From Anagrus nilaparvatae (lineage: Eukaryota > Arthropoda > Insecta > Hymenoptera > Mymaridae), in the NCBI GenBank assembly GCA_022575985.1, contig JAKSXM010000263.1, positions 5,126,001 to 5,190,000 of the forward strand: 64,000 bases of DNA. The letters run 5' to 3'. Position numbers and translations under genes: made by a program. Shown here piece by piece: positions 1 to 11,159 of this stretch (within the stretch, counting starts at the first letter, position 1; each line of letters opens with the position of its first letter). The notes below the pieces were generated by a model, which had not been told where the DNA came from, made no database searches, and saw only the letters and a list, made by a program, of their open reading frames with translations.

Positions 1-291
1 GTGGGGTTAAATATACCATATTGGAAGAGGTGTCAAATGTGCTATACTGGGGGAGCGTCAAATGTTCTTAAAATAATTATGATCTAGGGACTTAGAGCAA
101 TTTCGATAAATGAATACATATTAAGGATTTCAGGAGGGTAAAATTATTTTTTTTTTCTTAAGGACTTAAAATTATAAAGACTTACAGGTTCAAAAATATA
201 AATTTATACATGTTTCATGTTCTTTGGTTGTGACTTTACAAACCGGTTATAAGTTTTTTTGATTTGGGGATTAACCTGTATAATTCTTGGA
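1..291. other. AT-rich intergenic DNA, no gene seen
   Basis: No reading frame with recognisable protein similarity and no clear repeat is visible. It ends where the left arm of the 292-5705 inverted-repeat element begins. Confidence 0.5.
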
Positions 292-615
292 TCTAGCTCA
301 CTGATTTAAAGTTTGAATCAATTACTAGAAACATAAAAATAATAATATTAATAAATAGAACGACTATGCATTGCAAATTTTCATCTTGCAAATTTCTAAT
401 TACCAGTATAAAAATAAGACAGTGCCGAATTTACTGGTGGAGGCTTGTAGGTGGAAATATGGTGGGGGCGTAGTTAAGACGAGGGAAAATAAAAAATATT
501 TACTTTATTTGAATTAAATTTTATTATTTTTAAGTATGTTTTAAACTAAATTTAGTAAAAGCAATAATGCGTTAACTCTTGAACAGTTGAATATTTGGTA
601 ATATCGTAGCTCATA

Positions 616-980
616 TTAACCCATTAGCGCCGGCGCGACCATACCATTGACGCGATCGTTTTTCGCTTAGAAAACGGGTAAAAAAATAACTCTTTTTAAA
701 ACATTAATGTCTTCCATTATTAAAAAGGACTTGCTTAACAAGATTCCAGGGTCAGATTTTTAATTTTGTATCAATAATATAATCAATTTTTAGACTTTTT
801 TGACGCCGCCATTTTTGATTAACGGTCAATAATATTAAAAATCTGACCTCAGAATCTTGTAAAGCAAGCCCTTTTTAGTAAAAGAAGACTTTAAATTTTA
901 AAAAATATCATTTTTTTACCCATTTTATAAGCAAAAATCCAAGCGTAAACAGTGTGGTCGCGCCAGCACTAATGGGTTAA
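616..980. mobile_element. TTAA-flanked MITE (piggyBac-like ends)
   Basis: A 365-bp segment has TTAA at 616-619 and 977-980 and inverted ends starting CCCATTAGCGCC on the left and CCCATTAGTGCTGG on the right. The arms continue inward for more than 100 bp with mismatches. TTAA duplication with CCC-initial ends is typical of piggyBac-type elements. No ORF is present. The terminus matches that of the larger TTAA element at 23731-34385. Confidence 0.75.
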
Positions 981-1104
981 TTATAAAATATATTCTCAGT
1001 TTAAATGATAAAAAAGACTATATTTTTATTTATTTGGTATCATTTTTTAAGTATCAAAATGCATACTAAGATTTTTTTAATTTTAATTTATTACTTTAAA
1101 AATA

Positions 1105-2765
1105 AATTAGCATCGAACTCTTCTCGCTTTAGCATCTACAAATTGGCCTATTATTTCTGATAAATCTATTTTATCTAAAATATCATATTCTGAATTTAAA
1201 ATTGTACGCGCATTAAGCGTATCCTCTACCATTGAGGTACATAATCTGTCTTTTATTAATTTTAATTTAGACATAGCCCTTTTACTGCTAGATTTACTTA
1301 TTAAAATAGTTAAATAAATTCTTAACAGTATTTCATCATTTTAAAGTTGATGCTGATTTAAAACTGATGCAAATTTTTTTTAATTATAGCTTGTAACATA
1401 AAAAATTCAGGACTCATTTCATCTTCTTTTTTACTCTTAAATCTCTTATAAATATTTTTAAACTTAACTAATTCATCCTTTAAATTTTAGTTTACTTTGA
1501 ATTTAAAGTTATTTCTTCTACAGCTATGGTATGTAAATTTAAAAAAAATGCAAATCGACCGTGGGTTTCTTAATATGTTTATATTCTTTTCTGAAGAGAA
1601 AATAAAATTTGATCAATTACAAGAAGAAATGCATTGGTTTTTAAATTTTCCCTTTCATTCATTATAGTATCTGGTGCAGTACCATCATCGTAACGAGTGT
1701 TTCGTTTTGGTCTGCACGCATTAATATATTGATAAGTATCGTTGATACAAATTTTTAGCCCTTAAGATTCGAAATAGTCAAAAGAGTCTCGCTTTGATTG
1801 CACAAACTCCTTAAGTGATAATAATTCTACCATTGCAGTATTAAGATCTTTAGATGGATCTTGAAGAGATGTATTTGTTGCATCAACTCTTTTGAGACTT
1901 TCATTCCACATTATAGAATAAGTACATGTCTCTAAATTTGACATTTGAAGATATAGCCCCAACGCTTCACTATTTTTGGAAGACATTTCAAACAGTATCT
2001 CTAATATATATGTGTAAGCATTTACTAATGCTTTTGTAGTTTCTGAACGAGAAGACCAGCGCGTGGTATTTAGCCGCTTAGGGATTTGTAATAGACTTCC
2101 AGGAACCGAAGCTTTTTTAATACATTCAGTAAGTATCATATCCACAAATCGGTCTTTTGAAATTGTAAAAAATACATATATTTGTCCAAGAAAACTGAAA
2201 AATAATTTACAACCATTCATTGCATCTACTCCTACTAAATTTAATGAATGCCCTATGTATGGGACCCAAATAGCTAAATTGATTTTTTTTCGAACAAGAG
2301 TTAATCTCTTGTAAAGAGAGAAGAGAGAAAGACCTTCTAAAGACCTCTCTAAAGACCTTCGAATTTTCCAGCCATATTCGGGGCATTAGCATAAGATTGA
2401 CTCCTTATATTTTTTATATCCAATTCATTGTCATTCAAAAATTCTTTAAGAGCGAGGAACATTCTTGTTTTTTTGTCTTGTTTTTTATGCCCAAAATTTG
2501 GTAAGAATTTCAAAAATCTTTCTATGATATCCCCATTTTTTTCTATGTATCGAATAATTATGACTAATTGATCTATGTGTCCTTTATCTGGGGTTGAATC
2601 TAAACTAATTGAAAAGTATTTCGCTATTTTAATACGATAGATAATTTCTTTAAATACTCTTTCTGCTATTATTTTTCTTAATTGGTTAAAAATTTGTGCA
2701 GATAAGTAATTTACTTGTCCTGTACCCTGATTAGTATGATTCTTTAAATGATTATTTAAACAGCC
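1105..2765 (-). pseudogene. hAT transposase (DUF4371/ZMYM1-like), central and C-terminal part
   Basis: Read on the minus strand, 2740-2440 encodes a DUF4371-like stretch with YFSISLDSTPDKGHIDQLV. Next come SQSYANAP (about 2400), then LNTTRWSSRSETTKALV (about 2050) and finally KLKLIKDRLCTSMVEDTLN near 1250, the usual hAT C-terminal dimerisation motif. The order and motifs fit the large RNase H-fold hAT transposases that resemble vertebrate ZMYM1. At least two frame changes (around 2210-2390 and 1330-1760) and several stops break it. A fragment of 152 codons (2220-1762) remains open. The N-terminal part lies beyond the LINE insertion, at 3640-3770. Confidence 0.75.
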
Positions 2766-2769
2766 TTGT

Positions 2770-3625
2770 TATGGATCTAATCTTACCTCAAAGATCGTCA
2801 ACTCCCAGTAGCTAAACTACCGTGTCTGATACACTTGTTACCAATCTTGGTGTCCCTCAAGCCTCAGTCCTCGGGCCATTGCTGTTCTGCATCTACATCA
2901 ATGATTTAAAAAATCATCTTCCAAGTGGGGTCCTGTATTTACTGTATGCAGACGATCTCCATGTTTACATCCAAGTCCCCCCAGAAGATGCCTTACTTGC
3001 TACTGAAAAACTTTCACTCATTGCGTGCAAGGTCTCAGAGTGGGCAGACATTGTCTCTCTGAACCTTAATCACAAAAAAAAACAAAAGCAATATTTTTCA
3101 GCACATCATTGATTGTTGAACGCATAGGTAAATTGAATCTTGAGGTTGAATTGGACAAAAATTTCACAATCCACTTTTCTAATGAAGTTAAAAGTCTAGG
3201 TGTGATACCAGACAGTAAACTTAATTGGCAATCCTACATTACATCAATTGAAAAGAAAGTGAATAACTCACTACCTTTTTTTAGACACTGTACCACTGAA
3301 AAGTTACGTATATTACTAGTCCAGGCCTTAATAACACCTAATTTAGATTACTGTTACACAGTTTACCTGGATGCAAGCAATACTCTCAAAGCAAGAATCC
3401 AACGCTTTAGTAACTGTATCATAAGATATATATTTGGCATTAAAAGAGATATAAATGAGTGTGGATCCTCGTCTTTTCAACTACAAGGAACGATCTATTG
3501 GGAATCTATCCCTCACAATATTAGAGTCAAGCCTTGCCTAAACTCCTTCAAAACGGCATTGTTTAAACATCTACTGACATAGATATGTCAATGTAAATGA
3601 ACTTTACTGTTATTTATCATTTTTT
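2770..3625 (+). pseudogene. Non-LTR retrotransposon fragment (reverse transcriptase thumb to C-terminus)
   Basis: Frames from 2822 and 3109 encode the reverse-transcriptase motifs GVPQASVLGPLLFCIYINDL and LLYADDLHVYIQVP (the catalytic YADD box), then the C-terminal region with LDYCYTVYLDASNTLKARIQ and RYIFGIKRD. It matches the C-terminal part of the element at 14175-15785, so both belong to one Jockey/CR1-like family. It is 5'-truncated within the RT domain and broken by a frameshift near 3100 in an A-rich run. It interrupts the hAT transposase. Roughly 100 residues of the hAT protein are missing at the junction, so the insertion came with or was followed by a deletion. Confidence 0.75.
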
Positions 3626-3639
3626 ATTAATTTATGAAA

Positions 3640-3770
3640 GGGATGTTTAAAACTTACTGAATTATCATTAGAAAGATCAATTTGAGGTTGAACTTCAGTT
3701 GATGAAATTTCTGGAGTCTTAAAAAAGCAATCTGACTTTGGTGTTTTTGATAAGATTTCGTTTTCAGGAT
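3640..3770 (-). pseudogene. hAT transposase, N-terminal remnant
   Basis: On the minus strand this encodes a lysine-rich then acidic/polar stretch containing FKTPEISSTEVQPQIDLSND and ending SFKHPFHK. It is the kind of low-complexity N-terminus that precedes the TTF-type zinc finger in ZMYM-like hAT transposases. It runs in the same direction as the transposase at 1105-2765 and lies just beyond the LINE fragment. The start codon cannot be placed. Confidence 0.5.
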
Positions 3771-4375
3771 TTTCTTTTATTTTTCGCTTTTATGCTTTTT
3801 CGTAACCTGATGAATAATCTCTCGGAGCCTTATGGCGATCAAATTCTATGCTCATTTTTGAAATTAAATCTAAAAATTTATTTATATGGAGTACATTCTT
3901 TATTGAAAATCCCCTATTTATTCAGAGTGTTTAAAAAACAAAGTTTTCACTTACTTAAAATAGTAATTTGTTATTATCAAGTACACTGTAGGATCTGCAA
4001 TTCAAATTTCAAAGAGACCTATTTCTAATTATCAAAGCTGTTTTTATTTGATAATATCAACTTATAATAACAAACACGCAAACATAAAATATAGTCGATA
4101 AAGTTAAACATCCAGTATCTCGTAAACAAAGCTAGTGTCAAACATTACCATCCCAGTACATTTGAATTGCTAACGGTTGGTACGACCGATTTCCAGAACT
4201 TGCCTAGGTTCCGGTATAAATGAAATTTAAAATTGAAAAAAACTAGCGTAATCAATTGCGCAAGTGTTCGGCAAAGCCGGGAGAATAAAAAAGATTTTTA
4301 ATTCCGATTAAGAAACTGATAATATCATTTGTTAATTTATAATTTTTAATAATTAATTTTAATATAAAAAAAATA
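3771..4375. other. Noncoding interior of the hAT element
   Basis: AT-rich sequence between the transposase N-terminus and the right end. The open frame at 3738-4028 (plus strand, 96 codons) has no recognisable similarity and is taken as chance. Confidence 0.4.
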
Positions 4376-4457
4376 GGCAGCTCTTCAAGTGCGAGGCCCT
4401 AAATAGTGCGAGGTTCAAGCTGACTGCCTTACTCGCCTAATGCCAGAGCTGCCCCTG
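4376..4457 (-). repeat. Second hAT-like terminus
   Basis: The complement of this stretch begins CAGGGGCAGCTCTGG and continues with ATTAGGCGAGTAAGGC. This is very like the ends of ZMYM-type hAT elements and similar in layout to the true right end at 4731. No partner end was found, so it may be a subterminal repeat or a relic of another insertion. Confidence 0.45.
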
Positions 4458-5705
4458 CTGATCACACACGTGTCTACTGAATTGTCTAATTGTTATATTT
4501 AGTTTTAAAATTTGTCATGTTTTATTTTTTTTTAATTAAGGCCACTTAAATTTCAATGCATTTTTATTTTTTATTTCAAAAAAAAGAAAAATGCAAAATT
4601 AATGATTAAAATAAAAAAAAAAAATTTTTTTTAATTATTTTAAATATAAAATAATTGTAGACTAAAAAAAAATTTTCGAATTGGTTGGGGCCTATAAGCG
4701 CCTTAAGCGCCTAATGGATAGTTCGGCACTGAAATGAGAAGTAAGATTATTTAAAATTAATATTTTTATTTTTTTTAATTTAGGAAATTTTCATTCAAAT
4801 TTTGTAATTTTACAAAGTAGACATTTATTTACTTTACTGTATAATTAATAACAACGGATAAATTGCATGAATATTAATAATAAACTAAATATCGAAGTTA
4901 GGTTAAGTTTCTTGATATTGGTTTTTTAATTATTTTTAACAGCTACACTGCATGTTTATTAAATGAAATATTAAATTAAAAATTAATTAACCCATGAATT
5001 AATTAAATGAATAACATCAACTGAACATTAAAGGATAACACTTACAATTATATTATTCTACAGCAATATAATGTGAAATGTCCACCATGTACTAGTTTTC
5101 AACAGGAACTTTCGATGCAAAACGAGTTGCGGCAACTGCTATACTCAACAAACCTTTGACCCTACCAAATTAAAGGGCTATTCACGCGCAATTAATTGGT
5201 ATTATTAACTTCTATATGGGGGGTAGCTTCAGGAAAGTCTAGTCAGCTGGTCTGCTGCGTCAAAAACATGGTGCGAACATTATATTGCTTGGACATAATT
5301 GAATTGTGAGTATTATTTTTTACTTTTCAGTTAATGTAATTAATTTAATTAATTAATAGTTATATGAATTTTTAATTAAATAATTCATTTAAGAAACGTG
5401 TGTATTGTAGCTGTTAAAAACAATTAAATAACCGAAATCAAGCAACTTAACATATTCTCGATATGCAGTTTATTAATAATATTTATGCAATTTATAATTT
5501 TTTGTTAATTATACAGTAAATTATATAAATGCCTAGGTATTTTGCATAATTAGAAAATTGCAATGAAAATTTTCTAATAAAAAATAAACAATAATATTAC
5601 TTGGCATGATGGAAACTTGCAATTCATAGTCGTTTTTTATATATTAATATTAATATTTTTATGTTTTTAGTAATGAATTCAAAAAAGTCAGTGAGCTAGA
5701 TTCAA

Positions 5706-6599
5706 CAACAATAAAGGTTCAAAAACATTCTGGATTGAAGTAAGTACACATAATTCAAGTACGTTTAATTGAAGATAAAATCAAAGATAAGTTTCTAGAA
5801 GTAACCATCCTTGCCAAATTTAAAACAAACATAGCTAGCTTATAGTTTATAAGATTCATAATAAAAATCTATAACTGATTAGAACAGTATTCAACCCATG
5901 GGTTAAAAAATGATGCATGCAATACTAAAATATGCTACTTTGCCTTGTTAAATTCAGGTATGAATGAAGGCGAATACTCGAAATTAGTTGTATCTTTAAA
6001 TAGGGCTCCTTCGACATTAAGTTTTAGAAGCTTGTTTAGAAGGTTTTTTCTATATTAGTTGCAGATGATTTTGATTCTACGCTCTCATTTATTCTAACAT
6101 TTAACGAAGCCATAGCAGAATATAAAAGCTATTTTAAATAAAATATAAGAAAAATTAATTTCTGAACTTACTTTTATTTTGTAACATGTATAGTATTATT
6201 TGGTTGCTATAGTGTTAGCCTGCTGCGCTTGAATTTTGCTTGAATTCAATCAGGGCCGAATAATTCATTAGACGCTCTAGGTGCCAGTCTACTGGCTCCT
6301 ATCAATGAAGAAACCTAACCAATTTAAATAACTAATTTTCGTCGATCGAGTTTCCGATAAAAAAAATTTTGATCGAAGTTCCGACCAAGGCATAATTTTT
6401 AATTTTTTATCTAAAACAATTTTCCGACTTTTGAATATGGCAGACCAAAAAATATGTTAGAATGTGTTAGAAGCTTTTTACACTGCTTAGGGGTTTTTAG
6501 GTTAAAAAAACCAATTAAAATAATCAAATTTTTATATTCATACCCTTCAATATTTTCAAATTTTCCGAGATGGCGGAAAAACATGAAAAGTAAAAATAT
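5706..6599. other. AT-rich DNA without a gene
   Basis: No protein-like frame. A hAT-like terminus lies at 6251 (separate entry). Confidence 0.4.
6251..6300 (+). repeat. Isolated hAT-like left terminus
   Basis: CAGGGCCGAATAATTCATTA followed by GACGCTC resembles the complement of the hAT right end at 4731 (CAGTGCCGAACTATCCATTA). Only one end is present, suggesting a truncated related copy. Confidence 0.4.
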
Positions 6600-6947
6600 A
6601 TCTTACAAAGTTTCCAAGATAGAATTATTAAAAATCTAAAAATTGATGATTTATCTCCCCTTAACATAAAGCAGATGTTTAAATTAAATACACTAACTTA
6701 TTATTATGAAGATTTGAGTATGATTTATACTAACTCTCAAACTGGAAAAAGGAAAGGACATATTCGTTTACCTCCTATACATAAAACTATATTTAAAAAA
6801 AGTCCCTATATCATATCATTAAAATTATTTAATTTATTGCCTACTGATTCCAAGAAATTTGACTCTAATAAGACAAAAATTTTAAGAAGTAAACTATTAA
6901 TAATCTTATCAGGTGTAAACATGTTTCAAATGACTAATTTTCCGTAG
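6600..6947 (+). pseudogene. LINE ORF2 C-terminal fragment
   Basis: The frame through the ATG at 6675 stays open upstream to about 6620 and encodes a tail with NTLTYYYEDLSMIYTNSQTG, RLPPIHKTIFKKSPY and LKLFNLLPTDSKKF. This kind of post-RT tail is common to insect Jockey/CR1-like ORF2 proteins. It is a different family from the 14175 element, whose tail reads WNSIPPCIRDLP. No catalytic residues remain. The ATG at 6675 is not a real start. Confidence 0.6.
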
Positions 6948-7228
6948 ACTATTTATATATGTATATGTTGTTTAATTTAAGATAAAAATTTTTTATGGTT
7001 CATATATTATAGTTGTTTTGACTTTATAATTTTATATTAATTTTCTTTTTTATTTTTGTATTATAATTTTATTTTCTATTTTTATATTAATTGTATTTTT
7101 TAATTTATCATCTCCCGCACAGACAGTGAATAGCTGACTCTGGGATGATCAACTGTTATTAATGAAAATGTATGTAAATATCTATGATAAGTTGTATATA
7201 TAAGCATGTACTCAGTTGATTATGTGAT

Positions 7229-7252
7229 AAAATAAATAAATAAATAAATAAA
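7229..7252 (+). repeat. (AAAT)n microsatellite
   Basis: About six AAAT units forming the 3' tail of the LINE fragment. Confidence 0.8.
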
Positions 7253-7443
7253 TATATATTACCTTATTTTCTGATTTTTTTAGATGGTGGGAAAAAATCA
7301 TTAAAAAAATAATAATTTGCATGATTCATAGCATTAATTTACATAGTTTTTAAAAAATTTGATAATTAAGATAATTAATTTACAAGTTTTACTTTCTAAT
7401 ACTAAATACAATATAATATATAAATATTTAATACAAACAATTT

Positions 7444-7780
7444 TTATTTTACTTCATCTACACAATCATCTTCATTATTTAATACATTTAGTGGTATTAA
7501 CTTTTGGATAGGTCTTTTAAGCTCTGATGATCCAGTTTTAAGGTCGACCACTCGCACTAGACCATCAGGGCCTCTGTAAACTTTAATGACCCTGGCTAAT
7601 GGCCACTTTGAAGGTGGCATATTCTCATCCACAACTAGTACCACATAATCAACATCAATATTTTTACTTTTAGTTTGCCATTTATTACGTTGTTGTAACG
7701 TTTGCAAATACTCCTGGGACCAGTGCCGCCACCAGTCCTGGAGCATTTGTTCTACCAATTTGTAGCGCTGTAAGGGATGG
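7444..7780 (-). pseudogene. BEL/Pao pol C-terminal domain (DUF5641-like)
   Basis: The 104-codon frame starting at 7758 encodes RHWSQEYLQTLQQRNKW, then VVLVVDENMPPSKWPLARV, GPDGLVRVVDLKTG and a terminal RPIQKLIPL. This is the conserved domain after the integrase core in BEL/Pao polyproteins, with its W-x-LGRV-like and RPVxKL motifs. The frame is in place relative to the integrase but separated by about 150 bases with stops. Confidence 0.8.
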
Positions 7781-7907
7781 AGTCAATAATAGTGATGGGG
7801 ATAAAACCAAATTATCCGAAGGGACTTCAGTTAATGGTATAAGGGGTCTTGAATTGAGACATGATTCTATTTTTTTTAATAATGTAATGTGTTCCTCAAA
7901 AGTTAAC

Positions 7908-8400
7908 TTAATCTCCTAAGACCCTCCTAATATGACGCTTGACCGATTTTACCGCAGCCTCCCAGATCCCCCCAAAATGAGGCGCACCTGGTGGATTGAA
8001 TGGCCAAGGAGTTCCTTCATCAGCCAAAGATTCTACAAGCTTCTGCATATAGATGGAAGAGTCCATATACATCTGCCGTAAGATATTATTAGCTCCGACA
8101 AAGGTCGTACCCTGATCACTATACAACCCAGAGCACTGCACCCTAGTGGAAGTGAATCTGCGAAAAGCTGCGATGAAATCTTCACTAGAATCACCTGATA
8201 CCAATTCTAAATGCACAGCCTTTGTCGCCATACAGACAAAAACTGCAATATATCCCTTATATGTACGACTGCCACGCCCTCGGAAACGCAAAATATCAAT
8301 AGGACCAGCATAATTAACCCCTGTATGCCTAAATGGCTTATCAGATCTCGTAACCCTGACAGCGGGTAAGCGGGAGAAGCTGTGTCAGCTCTGTACCTAA
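7908..8400 (-). pseudogene. BEL/Pao integrase catalytic core
   Basis: The minus frame to 8291, plus upstream codons, shows NYAGPIDI (first Asp), a TKAVHLELVS strand, YSDQGTTFVGA (second Asp) and GGIWEAAVKSVKRH (Glu). Together they give a complete D,D-35-E triad. It ends RRVLGD at a stop near 7908 that cuts off the tail. It overlaps the RT/RNase H frame by about 85 bases in another frame, marking a frameshift near 8300 rather than true overlap. Inactive as it stands. Confidence 0.85.
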
Positions 8401-9904
8401 TACAGTTGTTAAATTTATGTATATACGATCTAATCAATCTTTTTGCTTTAATTATCCAAAATTCTTGCCTAACAGCTATGTGAGTTAATTTAATCCCCCC
8501 ATGTAATTTTTGATCATGAAAATAACCAACAATTAATTTAGATAATTTACAATTATAAGTTAATATAAATGGATGTTTTTGATCAGGATCTAATAAAGCT
8601 TTTTGAACTCGTCCCCCCACTCTTAATAAATTATTATCTAGCCAAGGATCTACGCTATATAAATTTGAGTATTCTAAATCTTTACCACTTTCTATAGATT
8701 TTATATCTCGCTTAAAATGAGCTTGTTGGATAATGAATATCCAGACTATCCTAGCTCTTACTAATTCTGATACCGAAGGAGTCGAAAAACATATTAACTT
8801 ATATGAGATTAGAAACCAATTATTATTAAATAACTTAACTTGATTCCGACCAACTATTTTTTGTTTTATTTTAGTTTTGATTAGTAATTTATCGACAAAA
8901 CGCAAAATGTATGAAGTTATACGTAAAAGTTTCTGAAAATCCGAATACTTTTCTATTAACTCCCAGTGATTCACTTTTACATTCCTTTTCTGATTAACAT
9001 TAAAATTATATGATGCAACATTTACAGATTTACATTGAAAACTGCTACTATGATTGGGAGGTTTCTTGAATACCTCACCCCCCTCCCACCACAAATAGAA
9101 AGACTCTAATTGATAAGGCAATATTCCCCGAGACACACAGTCTGCAGGATTCTCATGTGTACTCACATGATGCCAATATGCATCGGGAAGGTATGAATGA
9201 ATTTTTGAACACCTATGCGCTACGAATAAGGGCCACCTGGAAGGATGGCCCTTTAACCAGTGAAGAACGTTCATCGAGTCCGTAAACAAAAAAACTTCAA
9301 TATTTCTCAGATTTAAAGCCCTAAGGACTTTGACTGCCAACCTAGGTATTGTCTGTAACGGTTTGATAGGAGCTACTTTAGATTTTGCTTGGACAAGATG
9401 CACAGTGCTTTTTTCATTACTTATAACTTTGAGATAGATACATGCTGCATATGCCATTTTTGATGCATCTGCAAATCCATACAGCTCATATTTCACTTCA
9501 GGTGTGTAATATAACCACCTAGGAATCCTAATATTCTTTAAGATGGGAGTACCATTATACCAAATTAAAAATTCATTTTTTAACTCATCAGATAATTTTT
9601 CGTCCCATTCTAGTTTGGTGAGCCACAGTTTTTGTAAAAAAATTTTAGCTGTAATTATAACTGGGGCTAGCCATCCTAGATCAAAAAATTTCGCTATATT
9701 GGCTAAAACTATCCTTTTAGATAAAGTATCTGATAATTTATTTATTTCAAAATCAAATGAAAAATAATCACCATCGACAGACCAATTTAATCCTAACAGA
9801 TCAAAATATGAGTTTGAGGAATTTATTTTAGCACAAATTGATTCAGGAAAATTTAATAAAGATTCGTGATTGGTTTTCCACTTATGCAAAGTAAAACCAC
9901 CCAA
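8300..9904 (-). pseudogene. BEL/Pao RT connection, RNase H and integrase zinc finger
   Basis: A frame of more than 500 codons. After WSVDGDYFSF come the Pao-type stretch LGWLAPVIITAKIFLQKLW and the RNase H-like region (YGFADASKMAYAACIYLK, LFTDSMNVLHWLKGHPSRW, HENPADCVSRG). Then follow the integrase N-terminal region (HGGIKLTHIAVRQEFWI) and a C-terminal zinc-binding segment in which the usual second Cys is unclear. The last 35 or so residues (8207-8310) are out of frame with the integrase core and are not real. It is the longest intact piece of the element. Confidence 0.8.
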
Positions 9905-10893
9905 CTTTGAATTTTGATTAAATCATAAATCATTAAATCATTTTGTTTTGATAACGCTTCTTCGAGCGTATGACCACCAGATAGCGTGTCATCCATATAA
10001 GTTTCACGCCTTAATACATCCACAGCTAAAGGGAAATTTTGTCTCTCATCTAAAGCTAACTGCCTCATTACTCGATTCACGAGATACGGACTACTAATCA
10101 TACCATAGGTGACCGTATTTAAGGACCACGTTTTCAATTGTTGATTAGTGTCAAAACGCCAAAGTATCTGCTGAAAACGCCTGTCATCTTCATGAACAAG
10201 AATTTGCCTATATATATGTTCAATGTCGGAGACAAAAATATATCTATACTTCATCCAGTTAATCAATAACTCAGCTAGATCTGGTAATAAATTAGCACCA
10301 CTTTGCAAAAGATCATTAATAGAAATTTGGTTACAATCTCTAGCTGCGCCATTGAATACTGATCTGAATTTACCATTATGTAATATACCATGGTGCGGAA
10401 TAAAATAATAAGATTCGATAGAATCTGCAATGTGAGATTCTTGCATGTGCCCTAAATCTTTATAATTAGAAAAGAATTTATGATAAACCTTGTTAAAATT
10501 AACATCTTTAATAAAACGAGCCTCTATCCTATCCAATAATTTTTTTGCAATATTAAACGAACCTATAAATGTTAGTCCATCTGTAGAATTTTTGAATGGT
10601 AAGCGAACTACATAACGACCAGACTCATCTCTGTAATGAGTTTTGACGAAAAAGTCTTCACAGGCTTATTCGTCTGAAGTGAGTAAACTCGCTGTTTTAT
10701 CAAATATTTCCTCCTGACGCCAAAATTTTTCTAAGTCAAAAGCCAGAGAATCATTGGACTCAAACGAATCAACAACACTACAACTAGATCCACCACCAGA
10801 ATTACCAGACACTATCCAACCTAACTTTGAGCACATAGCTATAGGATCTGAAGGACTAGCCCTACGTACATGACCTACTATTGCAGCATACAC
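9853..10893 (-). pseudogene. BEL/Pao reverse transcriptase, N-terminal part
   Basis: Two frames in the same phase, separated by one TAA at 10666-10668. Upstream is the linker SDPIAMCSKLGWIVSG. Downstream come ARFIKDVNFNKVY, FRSVFNGAARDCNQISINDL, LPDLAELLINWMKYRYIFVS and the catalytic TYMDDTLSGGHT. The YMDD-type box and the RVVFDASA-like motif mark a Pao-type RT. A frameshift near 9880-9904 joins it to the following frame. Confidence 0.8.
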
Positions 10894-10913
10894 TGTAGTG
10901 CCTAATAATACTT

Positions 10914-11159
10914 CTATTTGACCTTTGCTACCTCTAATACAAAATCTGAATTAAAATGGGGTTGTATTTTAAAACATGTTACTTTACTGCAACTATAAAT
11001 TATCTTTCCACCAATACCTGACACGGGTAACATCATTGAAAAAAACGGTACGTGTAATCTCTTGGCCAAGGAACTCTTAATGAAAGAGGCCTGAGAGCAC
11101 TGATCCACTAATGCCCTAGCTAAGGAATGATAACCATTACCATCAGAAACCCTAATCAA
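10914..11159 (-). pseudogene. BEL/Pao aspartic protease (DUF1758)
   Basis: The frame encodes GNGYHSLARALVDQCSQASF, the DUF1758 signature where ALVDxGSQ normally carries the catalytic Asp; here DQC replaces DSG/DQG. It is followed by IKSSLAKRLHVP. It overlaps the zinc-knuckle frame by a few bases. The Gly to Cys change beside the Asp may have weakened it. Confidence 0.7.

Larger units (their letters stand above)
420..4731 (-). mobile_element. hAT-superfamily DNA transposon, decayed
   Basis: The two ends carry the same 10-bp inverted terminus, CAGTGCCGAA at 420 and its complement ending at 4731. They are flanked by 8-bp near-identical direct repeats (AAATAAGA before, AAATGAGA after; one mismatch), the target duplication expected for hAT elements. 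Inside, on the minus strand, are remnants of a ZMYM/DUF4371-type hAT transposase. The element later received a TTAA MITE at 616-980 and a LINE fragment at 2770-3625. It is itself inserted in the left arm of the 292-5705 element. Multiple stops and frameshifts make it inactive. Confidence 0.8.
292..5705. mobile_element. Long inverted-repeat (foldback-type) element, split by a hAT insertion
   Basis: Bases 292-419 continued by 4732-5080 read as a diverged inverted copy of about 5265-5705. Both arms begin TCTAGCTCACTGA and share blocks such as CGACTATG, TTAACAGCTACA and GCAATATAATGT in the same order. Removing the hAT element (420-4731) leaves about 1.1 kb with arms of roughly 450 bp around a unique centre (5080-5265). 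No coding frame is seen, so it is probably non-autonomous. The superfamily is unknown because no target duplication was recognised. The many mismatches between arms suggest it is old. Confidence 0.6.
6600..7256 (+). mobile_element. 3' end of a non-LTR retrotransposon
   Basis: A C-terminal protein tail (to the stop at 6945-6947) is followed by about 280 bp of AT-rich 3' UTR. It ends in an (AAAT)n microsatellite at 7229-7252, the usual tail of CR1/Jockey-like LINEs. The 5' part including endonuclease and RT is absent, as expected from abortive target-primed reverse transcription. Confidence 0.65.
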
